Shown here: one piece after another, positions 36,643-48,999 of the stretch
Position numbering within the stretch: position 1 is the stretch's first letter
Layout of the letters: every line of letters begins with the position of its first letter
NCBI GenBank assembly: GCA_905331475.1
Contig: CAJNYU010001934.1
Coordinates: 1-64,000 of the forward strand
Length of the DNA: 64,000 nt
Origin: Rotaria socialis
Lineage: Eukaryota > Rotifera > Eurotatoria > Philodinida > Philodinidae
Direction: 5' to 3'
The notes under the pieces: model-generated
The model's database searches: none
The model's input: the letters and a program-made list of their open reading frames with translations, nothing else
What the model was told of the DNA's origin: nothing
Translations under genes and position numbers: made by a program

Positions 36643-39600
36643 TTAATCACAGTTTATATTGCCAATTGGAAACGATGAGAATGAGGCATTATTTACCGAA
36701 AATCCACCAGCATTACCGTTTTCTATACCAGAGCCCGATCCATAGCTAGCTGTAGAATAAGATCGTTGGACACCACCACTGCTGCTTCGTTGACGAAGCT
36801 CCTGGTACATTTTCTGTTCGACTTGATCAGTTTTTTGAACGATATCAAATGCTGTACGTCCAAAACGTCTCACTAATGCTGCTTTATCTGTTCTTTGCCA
36901 CGTAGGATTCACAGTTGTATCGAGTACTTCGATTGGAGCTGTACAATCAACTGGCAAACCGTTGAGAGCTGATCCATTATTTACTTGACCTGCATTAGTG
37001 AATGATTCTTGGAAGCTACCACCACTTTGTTGTACATTTAGTTGACCACCTGATTGACTGTGTTGAAATTGATTGGGAACAGTTACATCTATTACGGGTC
37101 CTTGTGCTTGATAACCGTTGGATACTTCATGCACTGAGCTAGTAGCATATTGATGCTCTTGCTGCGTTGGCATATAACCATAGTTAACACCACCTGCATA
37201 TTCAGGACAACGACCACCGTATGCGACAGGTAAGTTGTCTCGATAAACGTATTCCTCTCTAATCACCTTAGAACCACCTTGCGCTGCTGCTGGAGTACGT
37301 ATTGGCACAGGAATTGGACGTTCACGGTCGATGATAATTGGCCGCTGTGTGACAGGTACTGGCCGGTCAACAAGTACAGGTCGTGCTACATGTATGATTT
37401 GTGGGCGTACAATCACACCTATTGAGGAAAGAAAATGCAACAAAAGTATTCTATAGAAAACATAATAAATGTAAAACTTACGTTCACGTGGAACAAATAC
37501 TGGTTTAATAACAGGAACGTAGACATTGCGTGGAACATAGACAATTTGCGGTGCTCCACTTGTAGGTTGGTGAGTAATAGGAGCAGGACCAACATGTGGT
37601 ACTGTTGCTGTACCTGATGTTGTTGTTTGCTCAGCTATTACAGAAACAAAACAAAAAATGTTTACATAATAGATTTTTGTATATCATTTACTTTGTCGTG
37701 GCATGTAGAAGACTGGCTGAATAGGTTGTACGATGACTCGTACTTCGCCACCACCACCACTATGATGATGTATTACTTCCTTTTCTTTTTGTTTTGAATA
37801 GTTTGGATCAATTGAAGTTTGAGTACCACCACTCTGTCCACCAGTATTTGATTTACTACCTCCAGTTTGTATTATACGTCTGGATAATTTTTCATAGGAG
37901 GAAAAGAAGGAAAACAATTATTTCGAAACGAAAACGAGAAACATGTGAAAACACTTACTCGATAGCAGAAAGAATTTCACTACGAAACTTTTCAAAATTG
38001 AATGTTACACCTTCTTTTGAATTTCGTGTATGTGAGTGATGTGAATCATGCGAATGTGAACGCGAACGTGATTCTTTGCGTACTTCAGACTTGTAAAAAG
38101 AATTTTTTGCCATCGATTTCATAATTTTAATTATGAATTCTTACCTTCGATCGTTTCTGCCAAACTTCAATTATTTTTGCTCGACCTGTAGTTCGTTCTT
38201 CGCCATGTTCACTAGAATCAAAAACAGAACAACGAGTAGCATGCTGTTTGATGTTGACACGTTTGAAGAATTACCTATATTCTCCAAATGCAGCACCACC
38301 ACCACTTCCACCTGATGAATTAGCACCTTCATCACCACCACCAGCACCCGATTCAACAATGTAATCAGCTATCAATTGTCCTTGCGATGGAAAAGGAAGA
38401 CTTGCTGCTAAATTGGCGAGTCCACCTCCTGAAGCAGATCCTCCATATGAACCAGCTAATGAATAAGCATCAAAATATACACACACATACATACATATAT
38501 ATATATATATATTAATATTAATCAATGGAAAGGTATAAATTTCAGAAAGACTACTCACCAGCACCACCAAAACCTGCCTGACCCATACCAGCACCGCCGA
38601 ATCCTGATTGAGCCATACCAACACCACCGAATCCTCCTTGAGCCATGCCAGCACCTCCAACTACTTGTGCAGTGTATGCATTACCACCAGATGGACATGG
38701 CCCACAAGAACCAGCAGACATAATGACTTGTTGCCATCCAGGTGGACAAGGACCCACACTGGGAGTTGGTAATGGCATAGGTTGTGGTACTGGTGGAGCT
38801 ACTGGTGGTAGATTACCAATAGTTCGACCACGAGATCGTGAGCGAGTTTCTTTCTCCAGGCATTGAACTTCTATCTTGCCCTTGAATTCATAACCCGGTG
38901 GTGGTTTTTGTCGATGTGGACTGTTTTCGCCACGTTCAATAAAGATTAGATCCTTATCTATATGGCCATAGCCCTCAGAACCACCGGATACTTGACCTTG
39001 AACTTGACGCGAGTGATAAATGCGTCCGGAACTAAAATTTTCACCGCTGTGCTGACGACGACTTTCTCGTTGAGTAGTTTGCATTTCTGTAGCTTCATCT
39101 GCAACTGGTGAAACTGATGAACGTCCTTGTCGTTTTTGTGGTGCTTCGTTACTTAATACACTAGAGGAACGTTGACCAATTAGTACTCTTGAAAAAGAAG
39201 AATTTTATATAGTAAATTTAAATAAAAAAAAGAAATAATTGACTCATCAGTTCTATTACAATCAGACTTACTCTGGTACTGCTTGTGACTGATTATCAGT
39301 TGCTTCGACAGCATGTTTACCATGATGATGACGATGATGACGTCGATGATGTTTTGTTACGGCAGCAACACCAAGCTGACTTTGATCATGAGCATTACCT
39401 CGATATTGATTTGCTAGTCCATAATGACTGCCTGGATATTTTTGTTGTGGATAAATATCACCGACACCATAGGGAACACCATAGCCTGCACCAATTGGTG
39501 CACCTACATATAAAATAAAATGTTGTTTTTTTCAATTTTGAAGTAAAATTTGTTGCTTACTTTGTTGTACCTGACGATGTCCCCGATCTACTTTATGTAT

Positions 39601-39756
39601 GGATTCATCACGACTCAATGGTGATTCATCAATAAGGCCATGTTTATTTTTACGATGATGGTGATGATGGCGACGATGATGAACATTTGCTGCTTGTGCT
39701 CCATATTCAGGAGCAAGAGGAACGGCACCAGCATTGGCGAAGCGCGGATCAATCAT
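36643..39756 (-). CDS. VPV-, Gly- and His-rich structural protein (articulin/alveolin-like segment)
   Basis: Nine exons: 39561-39756, 39272-39503, 38559-39187, 38275-38455, 38145-38211, 37959-38089, 37692-37879, 37482-37634 and 36643-37418, 850 aa in phase. No enzyme domain. The N-terminus has His-rich clusters (RRHHHHHRKNKH); the middle has a Pro/Gly region with repeats GFGGVGMAQSGFGGAGMGQA, then an SRSHSHDSHHSH stretch, then a block of about 75 residues made of alternating Val-Pro and charged residues (VYVPRNVYVPVIKPVFVPR; RPVPVTQRPIIIDRERPIPV). That valine-proline pattern recalls articulins and alveolins, which form submembrane skeletons. The C-terminus is Ser/Gly-rich. Rotifers have an intracellular skeletal lamina in the epidermis; a role there is a guess. 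Splice model strong, function unproven. Confidence 0.75.
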
Positions 39757-42700
39757 TATAAATAAACAGAGATAAATTCAAGTAAATCACCAGATCGATA
39801 CAATAGTGAATCTAGAAAAATAAAACAAGGATGCACAAAAAATGGTCTCTTTTTAACATTCATCTTATGTCGAGGTTTTTTTCTTCATCACTCGATCATT
39901 TGATGATCGAGGACGATGTTCAAAGTCACCGATTTGAAGTTTTTCCATGCATACTGTGTTAATATATTATTGCGCCAATGTAAGTACATATTGACTTCCC
40001 TCTGGCGATACGGCCATCACCATACGAATAATTACCCAGGAACGATATAAAAAAAATCTTTTGGGGCTCGTTTATGATTGTCAAATAACCTTTGCACATC
40101 CCGGTCAACTATGCGCACATAAAAAAAATATACCTTTACGTGGCCAAATTGTAACATATGAAATACAGTCTCTTCTATGATTGCTATGAAACAATAGTAA
40201 CAATCATAGTCCTCAATAATACCAAAATGATGCATTTTTGAAATAGATGCAACTTTGGACTAGAGAGAACAAGAAATACGTATATGAAACAAAGTAAAGA
40301 GACAACTACTACCTCATACTTTGCATTTTACCTCATGCGTATCGATTGAGATGCAATGAATATAAGAGGGATAGAGAGAGAGAGAGAGAGGAAGAAAAAG
40401 AAGCAAGACAAGGCAAGAGACAAAAAAAATAAAATATGAAAGACATAGATTTATGATCTTATCATGACGATGGTGACCAATGCAGAACAATTTATTTATA
40501 CATCTGCAATTGAAAATCAGCTAGATTTTTTTCATTTACCAAAATTTGAACCTTTACTAAACACCTATTTGTCGGGATCACAATAGAAAAGTATGTGTTT
40601 CACGCTCATTACAACTATTGATACTCCATTTGATAAGAAAATATTAAAAAGAAGAAAGAGAATACTTATTTAATATTGCCAATGATGTTGTTATTCTTTA
40701 CTAGCATAGAATCTCATTTTACACCCTATTGCTAACTTCTTAAGGCTAATATAAAAAGAAATATATAAATGATACAAAAATATTTACTTGTAATTGGCAA
40801 GGTCTTTCAAAAAGAATCATTAGTACTATGAAATATTACATCAGATAAATACACCTGATTGAGTGAATGAATGATGAAAACGTCAGATATGTCTATACAT
40901 AATACGAAGATATCTAATAAAAATATCAAATAATACATTTCATTGCCATGATCAAAAACAGCTGACTGTCCGATATTCACTATACCTAATCTGTAGATCT
41001 ACAATAGCGATGGTGCATGCTATTTTTGCTGAGCTGGAAATAAAGGTCATAATTTAGCTCTGCACTGTATAATTTGTCTATTTGTATCTGTAATGTAAAT
41101 GATAAATCCATGACGGCGAAAAGATGATACGATCAATGTCTGAAGCTTCCATTTAAACCTCAATTTTGTCAGTAAATCTGTCGGCGTCTAATGTAGAAAA
41201 GAAAAATGGAGGATGACTACCTAGTGATCAAAAGTCGTTTATTACGATACGTCTATGTGTGCATATACCTATTTATAATTATCGTATCGAATAGTGCACG
41301 TATGATTATGATATATTAGACATGGCTCATCTGTATGTTTAAGACGGGTTGGCTAATTCACTAGAATAACTTTTTTTCTCTTTCTTTTTTTTCTTTTTTT
41401 GTATTTGTCAGTATGAGTGAGATGCAGTGAAGCATGACCAGCTCTATCCTTGCATATATATATATATATATATATATATTGTTCTTGTCGTGGATTTTTT
41501 TAACGAACACCAAAAATGCAGGGCTAGAAGAAAAAGAAACATGATAAAACCAACATTATTTGTGGTCAGGCGATAACACTCAAACCAATGAAAAATAGCT
41601 AATAAAAACCATCATTTACCTAGCTATTCAAGATACCAATCATGCGTTTACCAATATGTAAATGTATAGGGTGAAATCTGATTAACAAATAAATAAAACA
41701 AAACACAAAAATATATAAATTCGGATCTATTTTTCTGTTTATCCAAGCTTATATGTTAACTCAAATAAACAAAAAAATAATTACAATTATTATAAGAAAT
41801 GACATATCTTATGTTTGATAGTTAGCGTCGATGTAAAATAATCAAAAGGTGCATTCGTGGCCAAGGTCTTTGACGTATATTCATCTTATCATACTATAAT
41901 AGCTCGAACATTTTTCTTTTGCTAAATATATATTGACAAACACTCATGTTATCAATCATCCGAAGGCCTTGTTAAAATAATATTTCTTGCTAGGTTTTAT
42001 TCAGCTCAATTCGTAGATTTTGATAGAAAAGACAAAATATATTCTATAGTTATATATTAAAGTTTATTGTTCTTTAAGAAATTAAAAACTAGCTATTTCT
42101 ATGAATCGAATCAGCGTTTCATTCCATCAACTTTTGTTTTACAATCCAGTCTTTTCATAATCACTTATTAATAGGAATAATATGAAATTATCTCATTGAT
42201 CATGTATTTATGTTTCGCTAAACTTAAAGCTACAGCCATTGCTTTTATTTTCTCTATCCAACTTCATCACGACGCATAATGATGATTATTTGTTGCAATC
42301 ATTGGAGAAAAATATGATTTCGATTCTTGAATAAAATTCAACTTAACTAAATTAGTAATAATAATAAAAATGATGGAAACTAAAACACAATGTTCAATCA
42401 TAATACAAAATTGAAGATGATCTCGATTGGCAGATTTTTCTACAATAGAATGATCAAAATATTCGAAAGATTTTTGTTCATAATACATATCCTATAGATT
42501 GTTTTGTTCTTCAATATTTTCATCATCAATTTGGTTTATCTTGTTATATTCTCTATCTAAATAGATTTCATCTGAAACACAGAATATTATAGGCAGCCTA
42601 TTCTACAAGACACCAAAGTCATACAGCCTTGTGTAATCTAATAAACTTATGGTCTCTTAGTAGCATTTGACTTACCATTCCATCGTCATAAATAACAGCC

Positions 42701-44258
42701 AGCACAGTATATCACATAGAAGCAACAAATGTTTCGATAGAAATTTTATTTAGTTCAGGTTAATTCAGATAGATTTAAAGATCAAAAATTTTTATCATCA
42801 AGGTAAGATTAAAATAAATTACATTTGACAGTTCATAGGGCAAATTCTAGAAGTAGAACAAAACTTATCCTTCCTCATTGCCGCTTTGTTCATATTGATC
42901 AGACAATGAATCTTATATCTGCACATTTGCTCTATGCTCATTGTGAATATCCCAATGTTCTTTTTATTGTGTTCGTGTCATTTCTGTCAAAAAGCGTGTG
43001 ATAAATTTACTGACGCAATAGTATAGTCAAAGACGATTGTATGAATAGTATGCCTATGACATTGTCAGTCATATCTAGACAAGTTGCATCTTTGTCAAAA
43101 AGACAATAGCACGATGATCCTATGGGTTCAATACAGAAAGTTCATTTTTAAGACAGAAACCGTAGTAGAATAAACTAAATTGTTACTTGTCGTTTCACTC
43201 ACTTAAAATACATCATTATTTTGTGAAACGATTTTTATCAATCATGATTCAAGCCATGCTATTAATATCTAATTCTTTTAAAATTTCAACTGTTTCTCTA
43301 TTTGTCATGACCTAAATGTTTGATATTTTTCTAACATGATATTTGACAAGCTAAGATTTTCATATGTTTGCTGTAACCATTGTAAAAACAACAACAACAA
43401 CAACAATCAGCATAAAGAAAGAATTTAAAACTAGAAATTGTCATCGTATTGCGCAAATCTATATTTAATATTAACTCGAATAACTTTGAATTTTATTGTA
43501 ACATATTCGCATTAAAATGATCTTACTATCCAAATATCATCAAGCAAAATAGATGACTCTACGAAAGTAGCATTGATTTCTTTTTAAGCTAGTTTTATTA
43601 ATTTTTGAATACGAGATTCTTCTTTATTTTACTAGCATTACTGTTTCATGTGAAATCAAATTATTCGCATTGACATAAATAAAAAAAATATATTTCTTCT
43701 TGAAACAATCAAATAAATCATTCATCTGTTTTTTCTAACATTTAAACCAGTAATGACTCACGTCGAAAATATGTAAACTTTTTCGTACTATTTCACCAAC
43801 ATATTGACTTGACGTGAGTGAAGCCTAAAGCATATTAAGTATGACTCAATAGAAATAAATCGAATTGCTAATTATAAACCAATGTATTGATTTAAGTAAT
43901 TGAATTTGTTTGCTTTTGTTTCATATCACACTATTGTACTGATGTAAAAGAACGGCTACCAAAAATATTCTTTTTTTAATGTTAAAGCAAGTTCGATTTT
44001 TCCTGTTGAAATAGTCTGTTTTTCACAAGAGAAATACACGTCATTCGTTTAAATAATAAGGTTTGTTCACGATTTGTTGTTAGTAGGAATTATAATAGTT
44101 ATTGTTATTAAAACAATCATCGTCCAAAGAATTACTCTAAACAAATCCATCTGAGCGAATTTTATCCAAAAAAAAAACATTTTTCATATCGTTTTAGTTT
44201 TTTCAAATATACTTCATAGAAAAACTTACACGATGAATTAAGTACTATACATCTTTAC
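39757..44258. other. long intergenic region
   Basis: About 4.5 kb of AT-rich DNA upstream of the VPV-protein gene. It has a (GA)n run 40373-40391, a (TA)n run 41455-41480 and (AAC)n near 43387-43406. A good gtaagt donor (about 42668) and a tttcag acceptor (about 42574) exist on the - strand but no convincing coding sequence spans them. Confidence 0.45.
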
Positions 44259-44522
44259 TAGGACTACGACAGCTCCAGCTCACCAGAACTATTCAAACAG
44301 TTCTTTGGAACTGAACTGAACTTTTCGAACAGTTCAGCTCAGCTCAAGAGAACTGCCAAGAGCTATCCTATAGGCTATAGGGTACCTTTAGGACTAGGAC
44401 TACGACAGCTCAGCTCAGTTCGAAAGAGCTGTTCTGAACTGTTCAAACAGTTCAGCTCAGTTCGAGAGAGCTGTTTGAACAGTTCACCAGTTCGGAACTG
44501 TTTCCGAACTGTTATAGTCCTA
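44259..44522. mobile_element. hAT-like palindromic element with 8-bp target duplication
   Basis: A 264-bp insertion with ends TAGGACTA (44259-44266) and TAGTCCTA (44515-44522), flanked by ATCTTTAC on both sides (44251-44258 and 44523-44530). The body is made of repeated CAGTTC/GAACTG and AGCTC units that can pair extensively. An internal copy of the left end (TAGGACTACGACAGCTC) occurs near 44395. No protein is encoded. The 8-bp duplication indicates hAT-type transposition in trans. Confidence 0.85.
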
Positions 44523-44530
44523 ATCTTTAC

Positions 44531-44991
44531 AATGGTGATGGCAATAGTTATTAAAGTTCATTAAGGATTCTTTTTGTTATTTTGAGAATATTTGTAATAA
44601 GAAAAAAATAGAGAAATGTATGAATATTTGAATTTACATCTTTGCATAACTATGATAGCTATTAATTTTTGTCGAAAGAATAAAGTTACTAATTATAGGT
44701 GATACAAAACCAAGTACGACATATGTAAATCTTGTTGGTTGCAAATGCTCATGTGATGATAAACGAGGTGACAGTGACTTTAACAGTGTCATTTTAATAG
44801 GGAATAAATTAAGTATTTGATATTAGATATGTAAATGTATAATATTTGATGAATATAAATAAAACGTCTTCGGCTGAGTCATTGCTTTTTTAAACTAAAT
44901 AAAAAACAGATGTGATAATTTACTCTAGTGTTGGAAAAGTATTACACATATTTATTTCATCGTTATGACGAATCTGATATTTTACTTCGAC
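44531..44991. other. intergenic between two repeats
   Basis: About 460 bases between the hAT-like element and dispersed-repeat copy C. No gene or signal recognised. Confidence 0.5.
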
Positions 44992-45516
44992 TTTTTGTGT
45001 ACTCAAAAAGTGAGTACACTAGAATCGGTCAGTGTGTCCGGTCGGCCGGCCGTAGGCACGATAACTTTTGAAAGCCTCATCCAATTACCATGAAATTTTG
45101 TACACAGAATTATCTCATCAATATCTCGGTCGAGTTCGAAGATGAGAAGGATCCGTCAAGTAATGGGTAAATTATCGAAAAAATTGTCATTTTTGACCAG
45201 ACCATCCCTGAGGAGGGGTACAGGGAGTTTTTATTCGAAAAACAAATTTTTCTCAGAATTACTCACAACATATATAAATCGACTCAGTTTTTAACGCTGA
45301 TTCCGAATCTGATATTAGTTTTGAACTAAACCGTAGCTTTCTGATGAAACATCGCCTGAGAAACGTCTCAAAATGCACCAAAAATGCATCCAGAAATCAA
45401 ATTGCCTAGTTTCTCATGATAATTTTGGTGTTCAGACATTCTAGAAGGACTCGTATGTCCCATGCACTTTTTGCAGTGCGCATAACTCTCGGATGAAATC
45501 CGAAGTTTCCTCATTT
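44992..45516. repeat. dispersed repeat, copy C
   Basis: About 520 bases collinear with 4482-5004. The palindrome GTGTACTC (44997-45004) and GAGTACAC (45012-45019) is intact. The complementary-strand frame is kept, reading CKKCMGHTSPSRMSEH and NYHEKLGNLISGC, with changes mostly conservative relative to copy B. The two copies are about 40 kb apart. Confidence 0.8.
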
Positions 45517-46242
45517 ATTTATATTTCAAAAGTGTTTTGAACAAGAAGTAAATAAATATTTTAAATTACCAGTGTTTCAAATTAAAAAAAGAAGAATGTT
45601 ATTATTCTAGTACAGGGAATACAATACATAAGCTAAACTGATACAAAGAATGCTAATGAAAAACCACAATGTGGCGTAAGATTCATTTTCTTTTGGTCAT
45701 CACTTCTTAATTCAACTTGAACTTCAATTAGCGTTGAACATAAGTAAAAGTGTATTAAAAACAGAAAAATATTCATAAATTCTATTGAATATAAAGATCT
45801 TTGAATATAAATTTAAATATTACTATTGATTATTGATGTTTATATATATAAACAAAAAGTTCGTTTAACATGTAGCTAACGAAAAACGCAAAAAAAAACA
45901 GTCTAGAATAATATTGTGATCGAGCATTAATTTCAAATACTATTCTATCTATTACTTGAGCGATTTATTTGAAGATTCGTATTGTGACAATCAATTCAGA
46001 ATCACAACGTTGTATTTACATTTTGTATACGTTACAATCAGAGAATGAAAGAAAAACAAATATATCAACAGCGATGTCGCATGGATAGAAGAATGATCAA
46101 TGTAAAGGACAACTAGAAAAATAAACTAAGTATATCATAAATAATATGTTAGATCTAATAAAATGCATCGAGTTTAACATCTGACATAAATAAAATTCAG
46201 AAATGAAATCAAGAATAGTAAAAATTTTTTTTTTCTTCGATT
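45517..46242. other. intergenic, 3' flank of the carrier gene
   Basis: AT-rich. The region after the carrier stop codon on the minus strand; nothing recognised. Confidence 0.5.
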
Positions 46243-47220
46243 TTATATTGATTGTATAGGAGTGATTGATTGTTTTTCCGTCAATGAAGATGATGATGAT
46301 TGTAATTTAGTAACAGGTTTTGTTGTTGTCGTTGTTGTGATTATTGAATCATCATCTCTCGGTGTATCAAATGTTTGTTTTAAAAATGCATAAACTGGAT
46401 ATGTAAATGCATTTGTTGGAATTGCACGAATAGTACAAGGTACAAAACCTCGAGTAAATACTCGCCATCCTTCAGTACGAAGCGATTTAACCGTACAATC
46501 CCATACATTTTTATAGACATGTTCTCTTGCTGCTTGATATCGACTTTTAATAACATCAAATGGATATGATACAGTCCAAGCAGCAATACCAGTAAAAGCA
46601 CCGCCTATTAAACTCATATACATAGGCATATCAGCTTCTTTACCAGTTGGAGAAAAATGTGAAACAAAAAATTGCCATGCTGGAAAATAAGCAGCAAACG
46701 ATGGAATATCACGTGCTAGAGTCATCGATAAACCACGCATTACACCATATCGAAAACCTTGGCGAGTGTAAGATTTGTTCAAACAGTCGATTGGACCCTT
46801 ATATAAATTTGTTGATAATGTAAATAATTTTCTTTGTTGTCCAATACCTTGCATTTGTAAGCGTGTTTTAATAAGTTCAATTGGAGAACAAATAGAAGCT
46901 TGTACACCACCTGCAATAGCGCCAGTTGCTGCTAATGCTGCATATGTGTTAGGATCTTCAAATAAGACTTTTGAAAAATTTTGAACAGAAAATACAACTC
47001 CATTAATAAGTGCAACACCAAACATAGGGGATGACATGCCTTTGTAAAATCCTAATACTGATTCTTGCTTGGCAATTTTAATAAAACAATCTAATGAACC
47101 AGAATACAATCGATGACTGAGTGTTTGTGTTTGAAGACGAACTTTAACTGTATCAAATGGATAACCGGCGATTGTACCTGTCACACCAGCTACAAAACCA
47201 AAGCCAAAATCCAAGGCCAT
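46243..47220 (-). CDS. SLC25A29-like: mitochondrial carrier, SLC25A29-like (basic amino acid transporter type)
   Basis: A 325-aa intronless protein starting at the ATG at 47220 (MALDFGFGFVAGVTGTIAGY); an upstream in-frame codon at 47229 is TTG and not used. Three mitochondrial-carrier repeats, each with a PxDxxKxR-type signature: YPFDTVKVRLQTQ, SPIELIKTRLQMQ and YPFDVIKSRYQAA. Six membrane helices are expected in the inner membrane. The start MALDF, KQESVLGFYKGMSSP, a DIPSFAAYFPAW segment and EGWRVFTRGF parallel SLC25A29 and its relatives SLC25A45/47/48, which carry basic amino acids or related substrates. The Thr/Ser-rich C-terminal tail (about 35 residues) is extra. Carrier family certain; substrate inferred. 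Confidence 0.88.
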   Translation of the reverse strand: MALDFGFGFVAGVTGTIAGYPFDTVKVRLQTQTLSHRLYSGSLDCFIKIAKQESVLGFYKGMSSPMFGVALINGVVFSVQNFSKVLFEDPNTYAALAATGAIAGGVQASICSPIELIKTRLQMQGIGQQRKLFTLSTNLYKGPIDCLNKSYTRQGFRYGVMRGLSMTLARDIPSFAAYFPAWQFFVSHFSPTGKEADMPMYMSLIGGAFTGIAAWTVSYPFDVIKSRYQAAREHVYKNVWDCTVKSLRTEGWRVFTRGFVPCTIRAIPTNAFTYPVYAFLKQTFDTPRDDDSIITTTTTTKPVTKLQSSSSSLTEKQSITPIQSI

Positions 47221-48999
47221 GATAACCAAAACACGATACTACAGCGTGAGAAAATGTTAAAAAGTTTCAGTCTGAAAATATGTGTAAATTACGAAATGCT
47301 ATGCTATACATTCCCAAAAACAAGTCGGCAGCAGAAAGAAAAAGAAAAGAATCAGCAGCCAGACACACCTCTCTTTTTGCGCTCGTTTTATTCTTCTCCT
47401 ATATCGATCGGCGCAATAGGGGGAGACACAAAAATCAGACCATGCCAACGTTCTGCGTGTTTATGTGCACATGACATGACGCATTAATTGAAGAGTATGG
47501 CTGTTGCTTTTTTGTTGACGTCATTGGGAGGCTTTTTTCTCAATTGTATTTTCGTTCTGCATTTTCTTATTGTTTCCAAGCTGTTAAAAACAAGTAGCAT
47601 TACAATCGTCATCACGTGAAAGAAAACAAAAAAAGCATAAATCACTACTTGTTTTGTCCATATGTTTGTTTTTATCCATTTAATTTGTTCAGAAACTTCT
47701 AGAATACTAACATGTGACTTAAAACAACACTTTATGGTTAAAAAAAGAATGAATTTGTTGAATTTTTTTAACACAGAAAGACGAAATATTCCAAATGATC
47801 TTGACAGAGAAACAGTGTGTTTTATTGTCCAGAAATTAATGTTGCCAAGCGAAGAGAAAAAAATCTGGATTTTTTCGTCTAGAAATACTTCGTTCCGAAT
47901 GCAACAGTAAAAAAGTAAAATAAAATTCCTATGTCAACGCTAACTACGTAATATCCGTTGTAATAATAAAAAGAAAAATAACATAAACGAAAATACTATA
48001 ATTATATTCATGATATAACTATTTTATTTATACTCATATATATATATGTATCTTTATCTCGCCGATAATACGCACACATATTGCTATTTTTACACTTTAT
48101 ATATTTCATGGATCAACGACGAAAAATAGATAAACATATTTTATTGCATGTTTCTTCAATAATTTATTGGTAATTATCGTAGAAATTTTTGAAATTCAAA
48201 AACTATCCATTTTAAAATTAAATACCATTGAACTTATGAAAATATTCAAACTGCGCAATGGTATAATTCGAATTGTTTCTTTTACACCGAAAAAAAACCG
48301 TATTACTCATTAAAAACCGTATTACTCATTAAAAACCGGTTAACTATCATACATTAAAAAGTTGTAAAGCATGTTACATCAGTACTACATAAATGTGTAA
48401 ATTAATAATTTAAGTATTTCTAAAAATAATCATATTAAATTTACATTCATATACTTTATATAGAAAAAAAAATAATAAATGCTTTTTCTATTGACTATTT
48501 ATCTATTTCTTCGAATATTCTTTGAAGATCTACTCTATCTCAAACAGGAAAATACAAACGATAAATATAACAAGAGAACTTCTATTCTTACCTTTTAAAA
48601 TAGCTTTATAAAGTTTTTGTATGTATCTAACTACTACAGTTTATGGAACATGATCTGAAAATAAAATTTGAAAATATTAACAATTGTATATCTCTAATAA
48701 ACATTTTATTTTGTTTAATCCTCTTAAATTTTGTTATTACAACCAAATCAGCTAATTGAAAAAATATGTTTTGATATTATCGTTTTTTCTGTATTATCTA
48801 TATAATAGTAATAATATTTTCATTTCTGTTTTTCGATGTGCCCACCAATCACAAAACGAAATACAAGCATCAAATCAACCTTATAACGAACACCTTGAAG
48901 CACGAAACACTACGCATGGATGATTATTCCTTTGAGTACAATATAAATATCGAATAATAGCTTATTTTTAACAATAAATTACTACAACTACGACGAAAG
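47221..48999. other. intergenic between divergent genes
   Basis: Promoter regions of the carrier (-) and the LicD-like gene (+). Overlapping short frames at 47113-47487 are not supported. Near 48288-48345 an 18-19 base unit, AAAAACCGTATTACTCATT, is repeated in tandem about 2.5 times. Confidence 0.5.
48288..48346. repeat. short tandem repeat, 19-bp unit
   Basis: AAAAACCGTATTACTCATT occurs twice in direct succession, followed by AAAAACCGG. Found about 650 bases upstream of the LicD-like start codon. Confidence 0.7.

Noticed and set aside
42267..42720. Possible two-exon minus-strand gene with gtaagt donor and tttcag acceptor
   Set aside because: Every reading frame across the junction hits a stop within a few codons, so it is not a supported coding gene; a non-coding transcript cannot be excluded.
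47113..47487. 124-codon plus-strand frame
   Set aside because: Its first third is antisense to the mitochondrial carrier and the remainder is low-complexity promoter DNA.
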